Assembly (NCBI GenBank): GCA_018623955.1
Contig: JAAZUX010000052.1
Location: forward strand, 1 to 6,102
Source of the DNA: Flavobacteriaceae bacterium
GTDB lineage: Bacteria > Bacteroidota > Bacteroidia > Flavobacteriales > Flavobacteriaceae
DNA length: 6,102 nt
Reading direction: 5' to 3'
Part shown: positions 1 to 6,102 of the stretch, one piece after another
Numbering within the stretch: position 1 is the first letter of the stretch
Layout: every line of letters starts with the position of its first letter
Position numbers and translations under genes: made by a program
Notes under the pieces: generated by a model
Told to the model about the DNA's origin: nothing
What the model saw: only the letters and a program-made list of their open reading frames with translations
The model's database searches: none

Positions 1-2
1 AT

Positions 3-812
3 GAATTCGAGTTAAATCTAAACGCTGAAAACTTGGATCTAGAAGCTTCCGCAAATGATCTAAACGAAACATCTGGTACCATTGGATCTCTGGATGGTAA
101 GATCGCTCGCAAAGGAGGTAAAAAGGATGCAGCGTCTACCATTCACGCACACGGAACTTTTGAAAATATTCCGTCATTGGCGTCAGCCTTATCGAATCTT
201 GATGTTGATGTATCTGGATTTAGAGCTCCTCTTAGTTGGAATCACAAGGATGGGTTAATAAATCGAACTGTCGCTGGTAAAATAAAAAAACTAGGTGCCG
301 GAGTTGCTGCCAAATTGACCGGCGAATCTTCTGTAGAATCTACCCCAGTAGCTTCCAAAGAAGAACGACCTGCATTGACAGATGTTGTTTTGGAAATTAT
401 CAAAGCCAACCCTGAAATTAATGCTGACGGTCTTGTGGAATCAATTGGAGAAGGTGTTACAAAAAAGCAAGTCAAGGATTGCTGTGTTTTTCTAATTAAA
501 AACAAGAAAATTCGGGTTATTAATCCAAGGTGGAACACATATGTAAGAAGGCCTAAGAAATATAAAGCGGCTGAGACAACTGGTGAAAAGCTGGATAGCA
601 TTGGTAAGAAAAAAGGTCAATTATTGTCATCTGGTGCATCCACGTTCGTTCAAGGTAGAGGAGTTGATATTAATGCTTCAGGCAGAAGTGTAGGGGGTGG
701 AGTAGGAAATACTAGCGCCGCTTTACAGGTAAGCGGACATATAGATAAAGAATTTGTTAGTAAGGCATACAAATGGATCGAGCTCGCACAAACAACTTTT
801 AAGGTAATTTGA
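3..812 (+). CDS. Hypothetical protein, 3' part only, with possible winged-helix segment
   Basis: I do not recognise this gene. The frame is open to the left edge, so the true start lies outside the window; a TTG at 33 and the codons before it are simply internal. The visible 269 residues fall into four parts. The first (3 to about 365) is polar and Asn/Ser/Lys-rich. The second (about 369-548) has the sequence pattern of a small winged-helix fold: a helix (LTDVVLEIIKANPEI), a second helix, a recognition-like helix (TKKQVKDCCVFLIKN) and a beta-wing (KKIRVINPRWNTYVRR). The third (about 625-730) is a Gly/Ser-rich stretch. The last is a short helix (KEFVSKAYKWIELAQ). There is no membrane segment. 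Three tandem in-frame stops (TGA TAA TAA) close the frame at 810-818. The neighbouring small gene suggests a phage or mobile-element setting. The winged-helix assignment is inference from the pattern only. Confidence 0.6.
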   Translation, partial: EFELNLNAENLDLEASANDLNETSGTIGSLDGKIARKGGKKDAASTIHAHGTFENIPSLASALSNLDVDVSGFRAPLSWNHKDGLINRTVAGKIKKLGAGVAAKLTGESSVESTPVASKEERPALTDVVLEIIKANPEINADGLVESIGEGVTKKQVKDCCVFLIKNKKIRVINPRWNTYVRRPKKYKAAETTGEKLDSIGKKKGQLLSSGASTFVQGRGVDINASGRSVGGGVGNTSAALQVSGHIDKEFVSKAYKWIELAQTTFKVI

Positions 813-882
813 TAATAAAACCTATATATTTGAAAAAGCGAAAAAATTATTAGATGATAATAAATCCACTTTTTCTACCTAG
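808..882 (+). other. Possible frameshifted C-terminal extension of the preceding gene
   Basis: Directly after the stop of the preceding gene, the next frame reads FDNKTYIFEKAKKLLDDNKS and ends at a TAG at 880-882. This resembles an amphipathic protein helix more than random AT-rich DNA. It has no start codon of its own. Removing one T from the TTT at 808-810 would join it to the upstream protein as ...TTFKVI-DNKTYIFEKAKK..., adding about 23 residues. The three tandem stops in the upstream frame argue the other way and suggest a genuine end there. It may be a recent frameshift, a sequencing error, or chance. Confidence 0.3.
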
Positions 883-1163
883 GTGATTCCCACTGAAACT
901 ATACTTGAGTCATAGAATTCATCAACCAAGGTCTTTACTATCTCTTTTCGGTATATTATTTTAAAAGCAGGTAATACAAACTTTGGTAGTTCAATTATCA
1001 TTTTTATTCTATCGAGGGGCTGTAATTCACCTAGGTCATATTTTATCCGTTCTTTATTATCTAAGATTAGATCTTTGAACAATTCCCTAACCTTAGTAGT
1101 GTTTTTTTTGGGTGATCCTTTTGGTCTTCCTAATGCATAAGTGTGCCCTTTTTCAAAACCCAT
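879..1163 (-). CDS. Small GRPKGS-type protein, phage or mobile-element associated
   Basis: This is a 94-residue basic protein. Residues 12-25 hold GRPKGSPKKNTTKV, whose GRP core between basic residues resembles an AT-hook. A helical region follows (VRELFKDLILDNKERIKYDL, 25-44), then LQPLDRIKMIIELPKFVLPA (47-66). The order GRPKGS..K.TT, RE.F..LI..N, dl..L.p.dRik..ieL..fvLP matches, from memory, a family of short Bacteroidota proteins often found in prophages or mobile regions and sometimes called terminase-small-subunit-like. Binding to AT-rich DNA is an inference. The ATG at 1163 is preceded on its strand by AGAGGT only 3 bases away, the one Shine-Dalgarno-like site in the window. Its stop overlaps the CCTAGG at 878-883 and the gene converges on the plus-strand gene to its left. 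The tail after residue 70 is not recognisable. Confidence 0.7.
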   Translation of the reverse strand: MGFEKGHTYALGRPKGSPKKNTTKVRELFKDLILDNKERIKYDLGELQPLDRIKMIIELPKFVLPAFKIIYRKEIVKTLVDEFYDSSIVSVGIT

Positions 1164-1264
1164 AATACCTCTTTCTATATTCTCTAGCCCCGCGGAGAGT
1201 AAAGTAAGGTCACTAATGGAAAATCTAATGATGTTGGTGCCAAATCGATTATTGAAAAGTCAAA
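1164..1264. other. Short intergenic stretch between mobile-like gene and glycosidase cluster
   Basis: Both flanking genes are on the minus strand, so this 101-base gap carries the end of the propeller-gene transcript and the start region of the small gene. It contains a GC-rich patch around a CCGCGG palindrome (1190-1195) flanked by CTCT (1182-1185) and AGAG (1196-1199). That could form a weak four-base stem but has no T-run typical of an intrinsic terminator. I see no other gene or clear terminator. Confidence 0.4.
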
Positions 1265-2818
1265 TTACTCATACCCATGATAAAGATAAACGGCACCATA
1301 AGACCAGTGTTTTCCATATTGACCGGGGAATTTATATCTGTCCATCATCAGCGCTACATATCTAAATGGGTAACCCACAGGTAACTGGACAACATTTGGC
1401 CAAACCCTCGTTCCTGAAGTTTTATCCCAAGGAGGTAAATCCATTTTTAAACTCCCTACCTCTTGTAAATCCGGATAGGTATAAATAAATATTTTGCGCT
1501 CCGAACTCCCTGAAAAACAATACCTCTTTTCCCCAATTTTATGAATCGATGTACCAGTAGAGTTATGGATTACAGGCCCAAAAATCCTTACGTAACCTCT
1601 ATCCCAATGATCAGATTCTAAAATTACTGCTTTGTAACCGTTGATATTTTCGCAGGTGAGCATTCTCCATTTGCTTACCGATCTATCAAATAAAATATGC
1701 GGGTCTTCTATATCTCCAACCATTCCAAAAGGTTCTGCTTTCATTACTGAGAAACCAAATCTAGGGTCTACTTTACTTTCAACGGCCAAAAGTTGCTTTT
1801 TTTCCTTTTCAGGACTTGCATATGCACTGAAACCGGTTGTTAGTCCTCGCCATAAATTTTTATACCTATCATAAAACAAGTGTGATGCAATCTCATTCCT
1901 AAGTAAACCATCGTCCCTATCAAATACAATTATCCCCTCTAGCTTAAGATCAAAAACAGATGGATTCAAACTGAAAACCCCTTGAATGTGATGAGGCAAA
2001 GCACGACCTCTAATAGACATGGTATACCATAGTCTCCCTTTTTCCAGAAAGGGAGATCCATCTTCATAAGTAATTGCCCTGACGTCAGCCAAACCAATGC
2101 CTGTATTGATTGCCATTTGAACCCCATTGATCTGAACCTCACCTTTGTTTAGTAAAACAAAAAGGTGGGATTGAAAATTCTTGAGATATTTTTTTTCTCT
2201 TAAATCAATGTACTTATTAAAATCACATTGACCAATAACTTTGGGCAATCCATTTTCTCGATGAAACAGTGTGAATCCACTACCCAACATTTGGAGGGTG
2301 ATTTTTCCTTTGGTAAGTTGGTCCCTCTCAAGGTTTAAATCTATTTTTTTATTGATTGCTTCTTTTCTGTTTCTAATTAAATTTAATTGAACTCCATTCA
2401 ATATATTGTCTTCAAATAATATTTTGACAATAAACCTCTCCTTTCCATCAGCGTCAGAAAATTCAAAGCCAAACCCTCCATTTCCACTACTAAATTCTAG
2501 ATCAATGGTATAACTAACAAAAGGATTAAAACCTCCAAACCAAATGTTGGTTTGGACATTACCTTCAGATTTGATGTTTAATTTATCTTGATTTATTTGT
2601 ATTTCAGGCTGTGTTTCACCGTAATGTTTTTGAGGGTGCATTGTTGAGAGACCAATAATATTTTTTGGCTCAAGTTTTGCCATGGTGATGGACTGCTCTT
2701 CATCAAAAATCAATCTTTGAGCGCCTTGACGTTTAAATTGTATTTCCTCGGGTAAAATTTGAGATTGAACTGATGATATTCCTAAAAAGGATATGAGTAA
2801 ACACAATAATTTTTTCAT
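1265..2818 (-). CDS. Secreted protein with N-terminal beta domain and five-bladed beta-propeller, putative glycosidase
   Basis: This 517-residue protein starts with a signal peptide (MKKLLCLLISFLGISSVQSQ, likely cut near residue 19-20), so it acts in the periplasm or outside the cell. Residues about 21-240 are beta-rich (VSYTIDLEFSSGNGGFGFEF at 101-120) and may be a sandwich domain. Residues about 242-517 show five repeated strand units typical of GH43/GH32/GH130-like propellers: GLADVRAITY, EIASHLFYDRYKNLWRGLT, DIEDPHILFDRSVSKWRML (369-387), GTSIHKIGEKRYCFSGS, and RVWPNVVQLP...RYVALMMDR (471-494). Candidate catalytic acids are D245, E309, D317 and D372, but I cannot assign a triad. It lies 105 bases downstream of the GH92 gene on the same strand, which points to a shared role in breaking down a mannose-containing glycan. 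The exact family is not recognised; it could be a hydrolase, a phosphorylase-like enzyme or a binding protein. The gene appears intact. No Shine-Dalgarno site precedes the ATG. Confidence 0.75.
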   Translation of the reverse strand: MKKLLCLLISFLGISSVQSQILPEEIQFKRQGAQRLIFDEEQSITMAKLEPKNIIGLSTMHPQKHYGETQPEIQINQDKLNIKSEGNVQTNIWFGGFNPFVSYTIDLEFSSGNGGFGFEFSDADGKERFIVKILFEDNILNGVQLNLIRNRKEAINKKIDLNLERDQLTKGKITLQMLGSGFTLFHRENGLPKVIGQCDFNKYIDLREKKYLKNFQSHLFVLLNKGEVQINGVQMAINTGIGLADVRAITYEDGSPFLEKGRLWYTMSIRGRALPHHIQGVFSLNPSVFDLKLEGIIVFDRDDGLLRNEIASHLFYDRYKNLWRGLTTGFSAYASPEKEKKQLLAVESKVDPRFGFSVMKAEPFGMVGDIEDPHILFDRSVSKWRMLTCENINGYKAVILESDHWDRGYVRIFGPVIHNSTGTSIHKIGEKRYCFSGSSERKIFIYTYPDLQEVGSLKMDLPPWDKTSGTRVWPNVVQLPVGYPFRYVALMMDRYKFPGQYGKHWSYGAVYLYHGYE

Positions 2819-2856
2819 AAAATGTTCTAAAGTTTTTTCCTTTATATACCCATCTT

Positions 2857-2874
2857 ACAAATTACTTAATTTGT
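2857..2874. repeat. AT-rich dyad in the gap between GH92 and propeller genes
   Basis: ACAAATT (2857-2863) and AATTTGT (2868-2874) are perfect reverse complements separated by four bases. The dyad lies about 40-55 bases upstream of the propeller-gene ATG and about 50 bases after the GH92 stop. It could be a regulator site, an RNA hairpin between two genes of one transcript, or chance in AT-rich DNA. On the minus strand it contains TAATTTG, one base short of the Bacteroidota -7 consensus TAnnTTTG, with no matching upstream box. Confidence 0.25.
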
Positions 2875-2923
2875 TATAATTTAATGAAAATTTGTAATCA
2901 TTAATTCATTAAACTCCAAAAGT

Positions 2924-5164
2924 TTACTGTTTAAATTCCAATACTCCACCCTTCCAAAGGTCAGTGATTTTTATAAAGTTGTCCTTTATTTTTTGTCCGT
3001 TAAAGTAAATATTGGGGAAATTAGTGTTGCTGTTTGATACATCTCGGACAATAATTTTTAATACTTTATTTTTTGGTAACTCAAGTTCAATCTCCTCAAA
3101 ATAGGGTAAACCGAGTGCATAAGTCCCATCGGTCGGTGTTAAGGGATAAAAGCCCAAAGAACTAAAAATATACCAGGCCGACATTTGTCCGGCATCATCA
3201 TTGCCCGATAATCCATTTGGAGCATTCTTGTAATTTTTATTAATTATAGTACGTATCCATTTTTGGGTAAGATCTAAGCGATTAGCATGGTTAAACATAT
3301 ATACATAATGATGCCCCGGTTCATTGTCATGCCGGTAATGGCCCTCCTCAAAATTTTCTCTTAGCTTGTTCACAAAAGATTTATTGCCTCCCATTAACTC
3401 AATCAGTCCAGATGCATCTTGCATAACACAAAACAGGTAAGTCCAATTGGCTCCTTCGGTAAAAGCACCCTCGTCTTCAGCCCACAGACCATTTGTGTTT
3501 TTGGGGCGAAAAAACTTATTTTTTGTATCAAATATGTTGGTGTAGTTTTTAGAACGTCTATTAAAAAAATTGAATTCTTCTATTTTATCCAAAGTTTTTG
3601 CCAAATTAGCTACACAGTAATCGTCAAGAGCAAACTCTAGTGTCCGGGAAGCCGACATGCGTGTAGCATCGGCAGCTACATAGCCTAAAGTAGAGTAAGT
3701 ACCGATCCCAGCTCGAGCTTCATAGGTCCAGGTGTCTCCTTTTCTCCAATTGTCATTACCAAGTGGCGGAATAAATGAGTTACGCATAATAGATTCCCAA
3801 GCGGTATTAATATCAAAATCGGTAAAACCATTAATGTAAGCATCAGCTAAAATAATATCGCAGTGTGTGCCAATCATCGAGTTAGTATAGGTTAAGTTTG
3901 GCCATTTGGGCATCCATCCACCTTGTTCATACATCTGCACCAAAGACTGCATCATTGGGCTTATTTGTTCAGGGACCAGTATTTGCAATAATGGATGCAA
4001 GGATCGAAAGGTATCCCATGTTGAAAAAGCGTTGTACGACCTGCCTTTGTGTACCTTATCATCAAAGGCACTGTAATATTGTCCATACTCACTAATGTTA
4101 CGAGGATATTGCAAAGTGCGGTATAACATAGAGTAGAATAATGTTTTGTCATCTTCGTTGCTGCTTTTAATTTTAATTTTGTTAAGCAAAGTTCCCCACC
4201 GTTCTTTGGTTTCTTTTTTTTGTGCTTCAAAACTTTTCTGAACCGGAATTTCCCTATTAAGATTTTCAGTGGCTTGCTTGAAACTAATAAAAGATGAGCC
4301 AATCCTTACACTTACATTTCTATTACCTTTCTTAAATTTAACGTATCCCCCAATTTTACGACCCTTTAACTCCAGATTTTTTTCATGTACTTCTTCTCCC
4401 AACCATTTTCCGTAATTAGATAAGTAATTGTGATTTACAGTAATTGAGTCAGCTGATGTGTTGGCTTTCCATGTTCCAAAGTCGAAAAATTCCCGGTCAA
4501 ATTTTAGTACATAGTAGCCTTTAAAATATGGAATACTGTGCCCAACATGATTGTCTTCCTGGTGATCGGAATTATAAATATAAATTTCATTTTTATCAGG
4601 ATAAAAACGAACATATCCTCCCGCCCCCTCTGATCTCAAAGGCTCGCGTGAGGCCTCAAAAAATAAAATGGCTTCACTGTTTTTAGGATAGGTAAATTTA
4701 AAAAATGAACACTTGTCACTGGCTACAAGCTCAGTCTCAATACTTTTTTTATTAGCATCCTTAAAACTGTTTTTGTAATAGTAAGGAGTAGAAATTTCGT
4801 CATCATGTGAAAAGGAAACCGCTCTGTCTAATGGATTGATTTTTAATTTATCGGATTGTGGCATAACGGTTAGAAAACCATAATCGCCCATCCAAATAAC
4901 TGGTTGATGTGTTCCGATAAAGCCAATTAGTTTTTTGTCATTGTAGTGGTATGGGCGCTTTGAAATCATATTTAACCGTGTAGCTGGTGTCCATTTCGTC
5001 ATTCCAAAGGGAGTGCTAACTTCGGGTATTAAACCACCGTATTCGGTTGGATTGGTACCAGTAGTTCCAATCATGTTGTTGACATAGTCGATATTCTGTT
5101 TTTGCCCTCGTAAATTAATTGAAACAACTATCAGACAAAAAAGTGTAAGAATAGTTTTATGCAT
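2924..5164 (-). CDS. Secreted GH92 family exo-alpha-mannosidase
   Basis: GH92 enzymes are calcium-dependent inverting exo-alpha-mannosidases that trim mannose from N-glycans and yeast-type mannans. This 746-residue protein is of normal family length. A signal peptide (about residues 1-21, hydrophobic core TILTLFCLIVVSINL) indicates export. The N-terminal sandwich domain contains IDYVNNMIGTTGT (25-37) and STPFGMTKWTPAT (50-62). The helical catalytic domain carries STWDTFRSLHPL (381-392), GGWMPKWP (415-422), AFTEGANWTY (567-576), HDNEPGHHYVYMFNHA (612-627) and GNDDAGQMSAWYIFSSLGFYP (654-674). E570, E615 and D656/D657 are the candidates for catalytic and calcium or sugar contacts, by family resemblance. 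The usual GFSHTH loop is replaced by GFIGTHQPVIWMGDYG (81-96), suggesting a subgroup with its own linkage preference. A GH92 gene diverges upstream and a propeller protein follows downstream. No Shine-Dalgarno site precedes the ATG. The family assignment is firm; the exact linkage is unknown. Confidence 0.95.
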   Translation of the reverse strand: MHKTILTLFCLIVVSINLRGQKQNIDYVNNMIGTTGTNPTEYGGLIPEVSTPFGMTKWTPATRLNMISKRPYHYNDKKLIGFIGTHQPVIWMGDYGFLTVMPQSDKLKINPLDRAVSFSHDDEISTPYYYKNSFKDANKKSIETELVASDKCSFFKFTYPKNSEAILFFEASREPLRSEGAGGYVRFYPDKNEIYIYNSDHQEDNHVGHSIPYFKGYYVLKFDREFFDFGTWKANTSADSITVNHNYLSNYGKWLGEEVHEKNLELKGRKIGGYVKFKKGNRNVSVRIGSSFISFKQATENLNREIPVQKSFEAQKKETKERWGTLLNKIKIKSSNEDDKTLFYSMLYRTLQYPRNISEYGQYYSAFDDKVHKGRSYNAFSTWDTFRSLHPLLQILVPEQISPMMQSLVQMYEQGGWMPKWPNLTYTNSMIGTHCDIILADAYINGFTDFDINTAWESIMRNSFIPPLGNDNWRKGDTWTYEARAGIGTYSTLGYVAADATRMSASRTLEFALDDYCVANLAKTLDKIEEFNFFNRRSKNYTNIFDTKNKFFRPKNTNGLWAEDEGAFTEGANWTYLFCVMQDASGLIELMGGNKSFVNKLRENFEEGHYRHDNEPGHHYVYMFNHANRLDLTQKWIRTIINKNYKNAPNGLSGNDDAGQMSAWYIFSSLGFYPLTPTDGTYALGLPYFEEIELELPKNKVLKIIVRDVSNSNTNFPNIYFNGQKIKDNFIKITDLWKGGVLEFKQ

Positions 5165-5216
5165 AACTTATTTCTTATTAAAAAAGTTTTATCTATTGTA
5201 GATGTGTTAAATGATA

Positions 5217-5225
5217 CAAAGGATA
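5217..5225 (-). promoter_or_regulatory. Weak candidate -7 element for the minus-strand GH92 gene
   Basis: Read on the minus strand this is TATCCTTTG, one base longer than the Bacteroidota -7 consensus TAnnTTTG. It lies about 50 bases upstream of the GH92 ATG, a plausible promoter distance. A TTTG further upstream (5239-5242) is only 13 bases away, shorter than the usual 19-21, so the match is poor. Confidence 0.2.
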
Positions 5226-5406
5226 GAAATTAAATATTCAAATCTCTATAAAAAAGGATACCTTTCCAAAAGAAGCTATTCCGTTTTTATTAAAATATTA
5301 CATATGAATCCTCTTCATCTGTCCCATTCTCATAGTGCTTCATTTGCCCTTAATTACTCTTTAATAAATGTTATCAAAACTAATTTCGCCTGAATTAACT
5401 TTAGAA

Positions 5407-5537
5407 TTTAGGGAAATATATACCAACTCTACTTCAACTGCCAGAGTAGTCTGTGGTGTAGCTCTGGGTAAAAAACTAAATGCCTAGGCTTTGTATTTTG
5501 TGATTCTCCATCTTTAATAATTTCTTATTTCCCTAAA
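5407..5537. repeat. Perfect 12-base inverted repeat with 107-base spacer
   Basis: TTTAGGGAAATA at 5407-5418 is the exact reverse complement of TATTTCCCTAAA at 5526-5537. The bases just outside and inside the arms do not continue the match, and I see no target-site duplication next to the arms. The repeat sits centrally between two divergent GH92 genes. It could be a pair of operator half-sites for a regulator, the base of a long RNA stem, or the terminal repeats of a 131-base miniature element. I did not see another copy of the motif in the window. Confidence 0.6.
5441..5467. repeat. Hairpin with CCAGAG/CTCTGG stem
   Basis: CCAGAG (5441-5446) and CTCTGG (5462-5467) are exact reverse complements around a 15-base loop. 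The hairpin is nested inside the 12-base inverted repeat and is one of the few GC-richer patches of the intergenic region. It is not followed by a clean T-run on the plus strand, so a terminator in that direction is unlikely. It may be part of a structured leader or element. Confidence 0.3.
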
Positions 5538-5584
5538 GCACATAAAAACATTAAAATTCTTTATGAATAGCTATATAAACTTGT

Positions 5585-5592
5585 TTTATTTG
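5585..5592 (+). promoter_or_regulatory. Weak candidate -7 element for the plus-strand GH92 gene
   Basis: TTTATTTG matches seven of eight positions of the Bacteroidota -7 consensus TAnnTTTG and lies 30 bases before the ATG at 5623. TAAACTTG at 5576-5583 is an equally good alternative. No clear -33 TTG box is present at the expected distance for either, so the assignment is tentative. Confidence 0.2.
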
Positions 5593-5622
5593 TAGGTAAT
5601 TAAGAGTAATAAAGACCAAAGT

Positions 5623-6102
5623 ATGAAGACCATTAGCATTCTGTTACTATTAGTTTTAAGTATTTCGGTAAATTCCCAAACCAACATAAAACCCATTGAT
5701 TATGTAGATTGTTTTATAGGCACTTCTAACTCAAGGTGGATGTTGGGACCATATGCCGGAAGACCTTTCGGAATGGTGCAATTGGGACCGGATAACCAGA
5801 ATGACGGCTGGATGGGGGGATATGAATACTCAATAAGTAATGTGTCAGGGTTTTCACATATTCATGCCTGGACAATGTGCGGATTAATAATGATGCCCCA
5901 GGTACAGGACCCAACATTTAAAGACCGGCCGGTTGATGCGGCCTACAGGGGAGCTGGAGCAAGCTACCATTCCAGAATGTTAAAAGAGACAGAAATAGCC
6001 TTTCCTGGATATTATGCCGTTGAATTATATGACAGTGATGCTAAGGTTGAACTAACCGCCACCACGCATTGTGGATTTCATAAATATACTTTTAATGATG
6101 AC
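5623..6102 (+). CDS. Second GH92 family alpha-mannosidase, 5' part only
   Basis: From the ATG at 5623 the frame stays open for 160 codons to the window edge. It begins with a signal peptide (MKTISILLLLVLSISVNSQ, likely cut near residue 18-19), so the product is exported. The visible part matches the N-terminal beta-sandwich domain of GH92: IDYVDCFIGTSNSRWMLGPY (25-44), RPFGMVQLGPDNQ (47-59), WMGGYEYS (63-70) and SGFSHIHAWTMCGL (75-88), followed by an FPGYYAVEL strand (127-135) and an HCGFHKYTF strand (149-157). The catalytic domain lies outside the window, so activity cannot be judged. It keeps the usual SGFSHxH loop, unlike its divergent neighbour, so the two are not recent duplicates and may cleave different linkages of one glycan. 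The start is supported by the signal peptide; there is no Shine-Dalgarno site. Its base composition looks slightly GC-richer than the genes to its left. Confidence 0.9.
   Translation, partial: MKTISILLLLVLSISVNSQTNIKPIDYVDCFIGTSNSRWMLGPYAGRPFGMVQLGPDNQNDGWMGGYEYSISNVSGFSHIHAWTMCGLIMMPQVQDPTFKDRPVDAAYRGAGASYHSRMLKETEIAFPGYYAVELYDSDAKVELTATTHCGFHKYTFNDD

Larger units (their letters stand above)
5165..5622. other. Divergent intergenic region between two GH92 genes
   Basis: This 458-base AT-rich stretch separates two outward-facing GH92 genes and must hold both promoters. I find no convincing coding frame; the short open frames have no recognisable protein features. What can be seen is a perfect 12-base inverted repeat (5407-5418 and 5526-5537), a 6-base stem between its arms (5441-5467), an 8-base palindrome GCCTAGGC (5482-5489), and a small AAAGG-ATA-CCTTT hairpin (5253-5265). 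The region is long for a simple double promoter, so it may also hold a leader RNA or the remnant of a small element. Confidence 0.7.

Noticed and set aside
5..10. Lipoprotein signal in the complete GH92 (cysteine at residue 10)
   Set aside because: The cysteine lies in the middle of the hydrophobic core rather than after it, so an ordinary signal peptide is more likely. The numbers given here are residue positions of the protein encoded at 2924-5164.
242..601. Open frame of 119 residues on the minus strand
   Set aside because: It lies wholly inside the first gene, and its protein reads like the antisense of a coding region, with no recognisable motif.
1182..1199. Possible terminator hairpin around CCGCGG
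   Set aside because: The stem is only four bases and no T-run follows on either strand.
3961..4302. Open frame of 113 residues on the minus strand
   Set aside because: It is another frame of the GH92 gene, whose own frame carries clear family motifs throughout.
5211..5393. Possible 60-residue small protein on the plus strand in the intergenic region
   Set aside because: It has no ribosome binding site, no recognisable motif and an AT-driven composition; better treated as non-coding.
5407..5537. Insertion sequence remnant
   Set aside because: There is no transposase-like coding between the arms and no target-site duplication beside them; kept only as one explanation of the inverted repeat.

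Overview
The window looks like a piece of a Bacteroidota chromosome, most likely a flavobacterium-like, AT-rich genome. The reasons are the secreted glycosidase-type proteins whose signal peptides end in a Ser-Gln pair, the lack of Shine-Dalgarno sites in front of most genes, the presence of family GH92 enzymes, and a small GRPKGS-type protein of a kind common in Bacteroidota. This placement is inference; no rRNA or marker gene is present.

The left end (1 to about 1165) does not look like carbohydrate metabolism. It holds the 3' part of a plus-strand gene of unknown function with a possible winged-helix segment. Convergent to it is a small minus-strand gene that resembles the short phage or mobile-element-associated GRPKG proteins. 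The two may meet at a shared CTAG if the first gene carries a one-base frameshift near its end.

The middle (1265-5164) is a minus-strand pair read right to left. First comes a complete secreted GH92 enzyme (exo-alpha-mannosidase family, 746 residues). After a 105-base gap follows a secreted 517-residue protein with an N-terminal beta-rich domain and a probable five-bladed beta-propeller of the GH43/GH130/GH32 fold type. I do not recognise its exact family.

The right end (5165-6102) has a 458-base AT-rich intergenic region and then the first 160 codons of a second GH92 gene on the plus strand, cut by the window edge. The two GH92 genes diverge from this region, which contains a perfect 12-base inverted repeat with arms 107 bases apart and a smaller hairpin between them.

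Taken together, the right three genes look like part of a polysaccharide utilisation locus acting on alpha-mannosides or mannose-rich glycans outside the cytoplasm. No SusC/SusD pair, regulator or transporter lies inside the window. I see no tRNA, rRNA, CRISPR array or intact transposase. Nothing here clearly amounts to a new system. The most noteworthy points are the uncharacterised propeller protein, the variant substrate-site motifs of the complete GH92, and the inverted repeat between the divergent GH92 genes.
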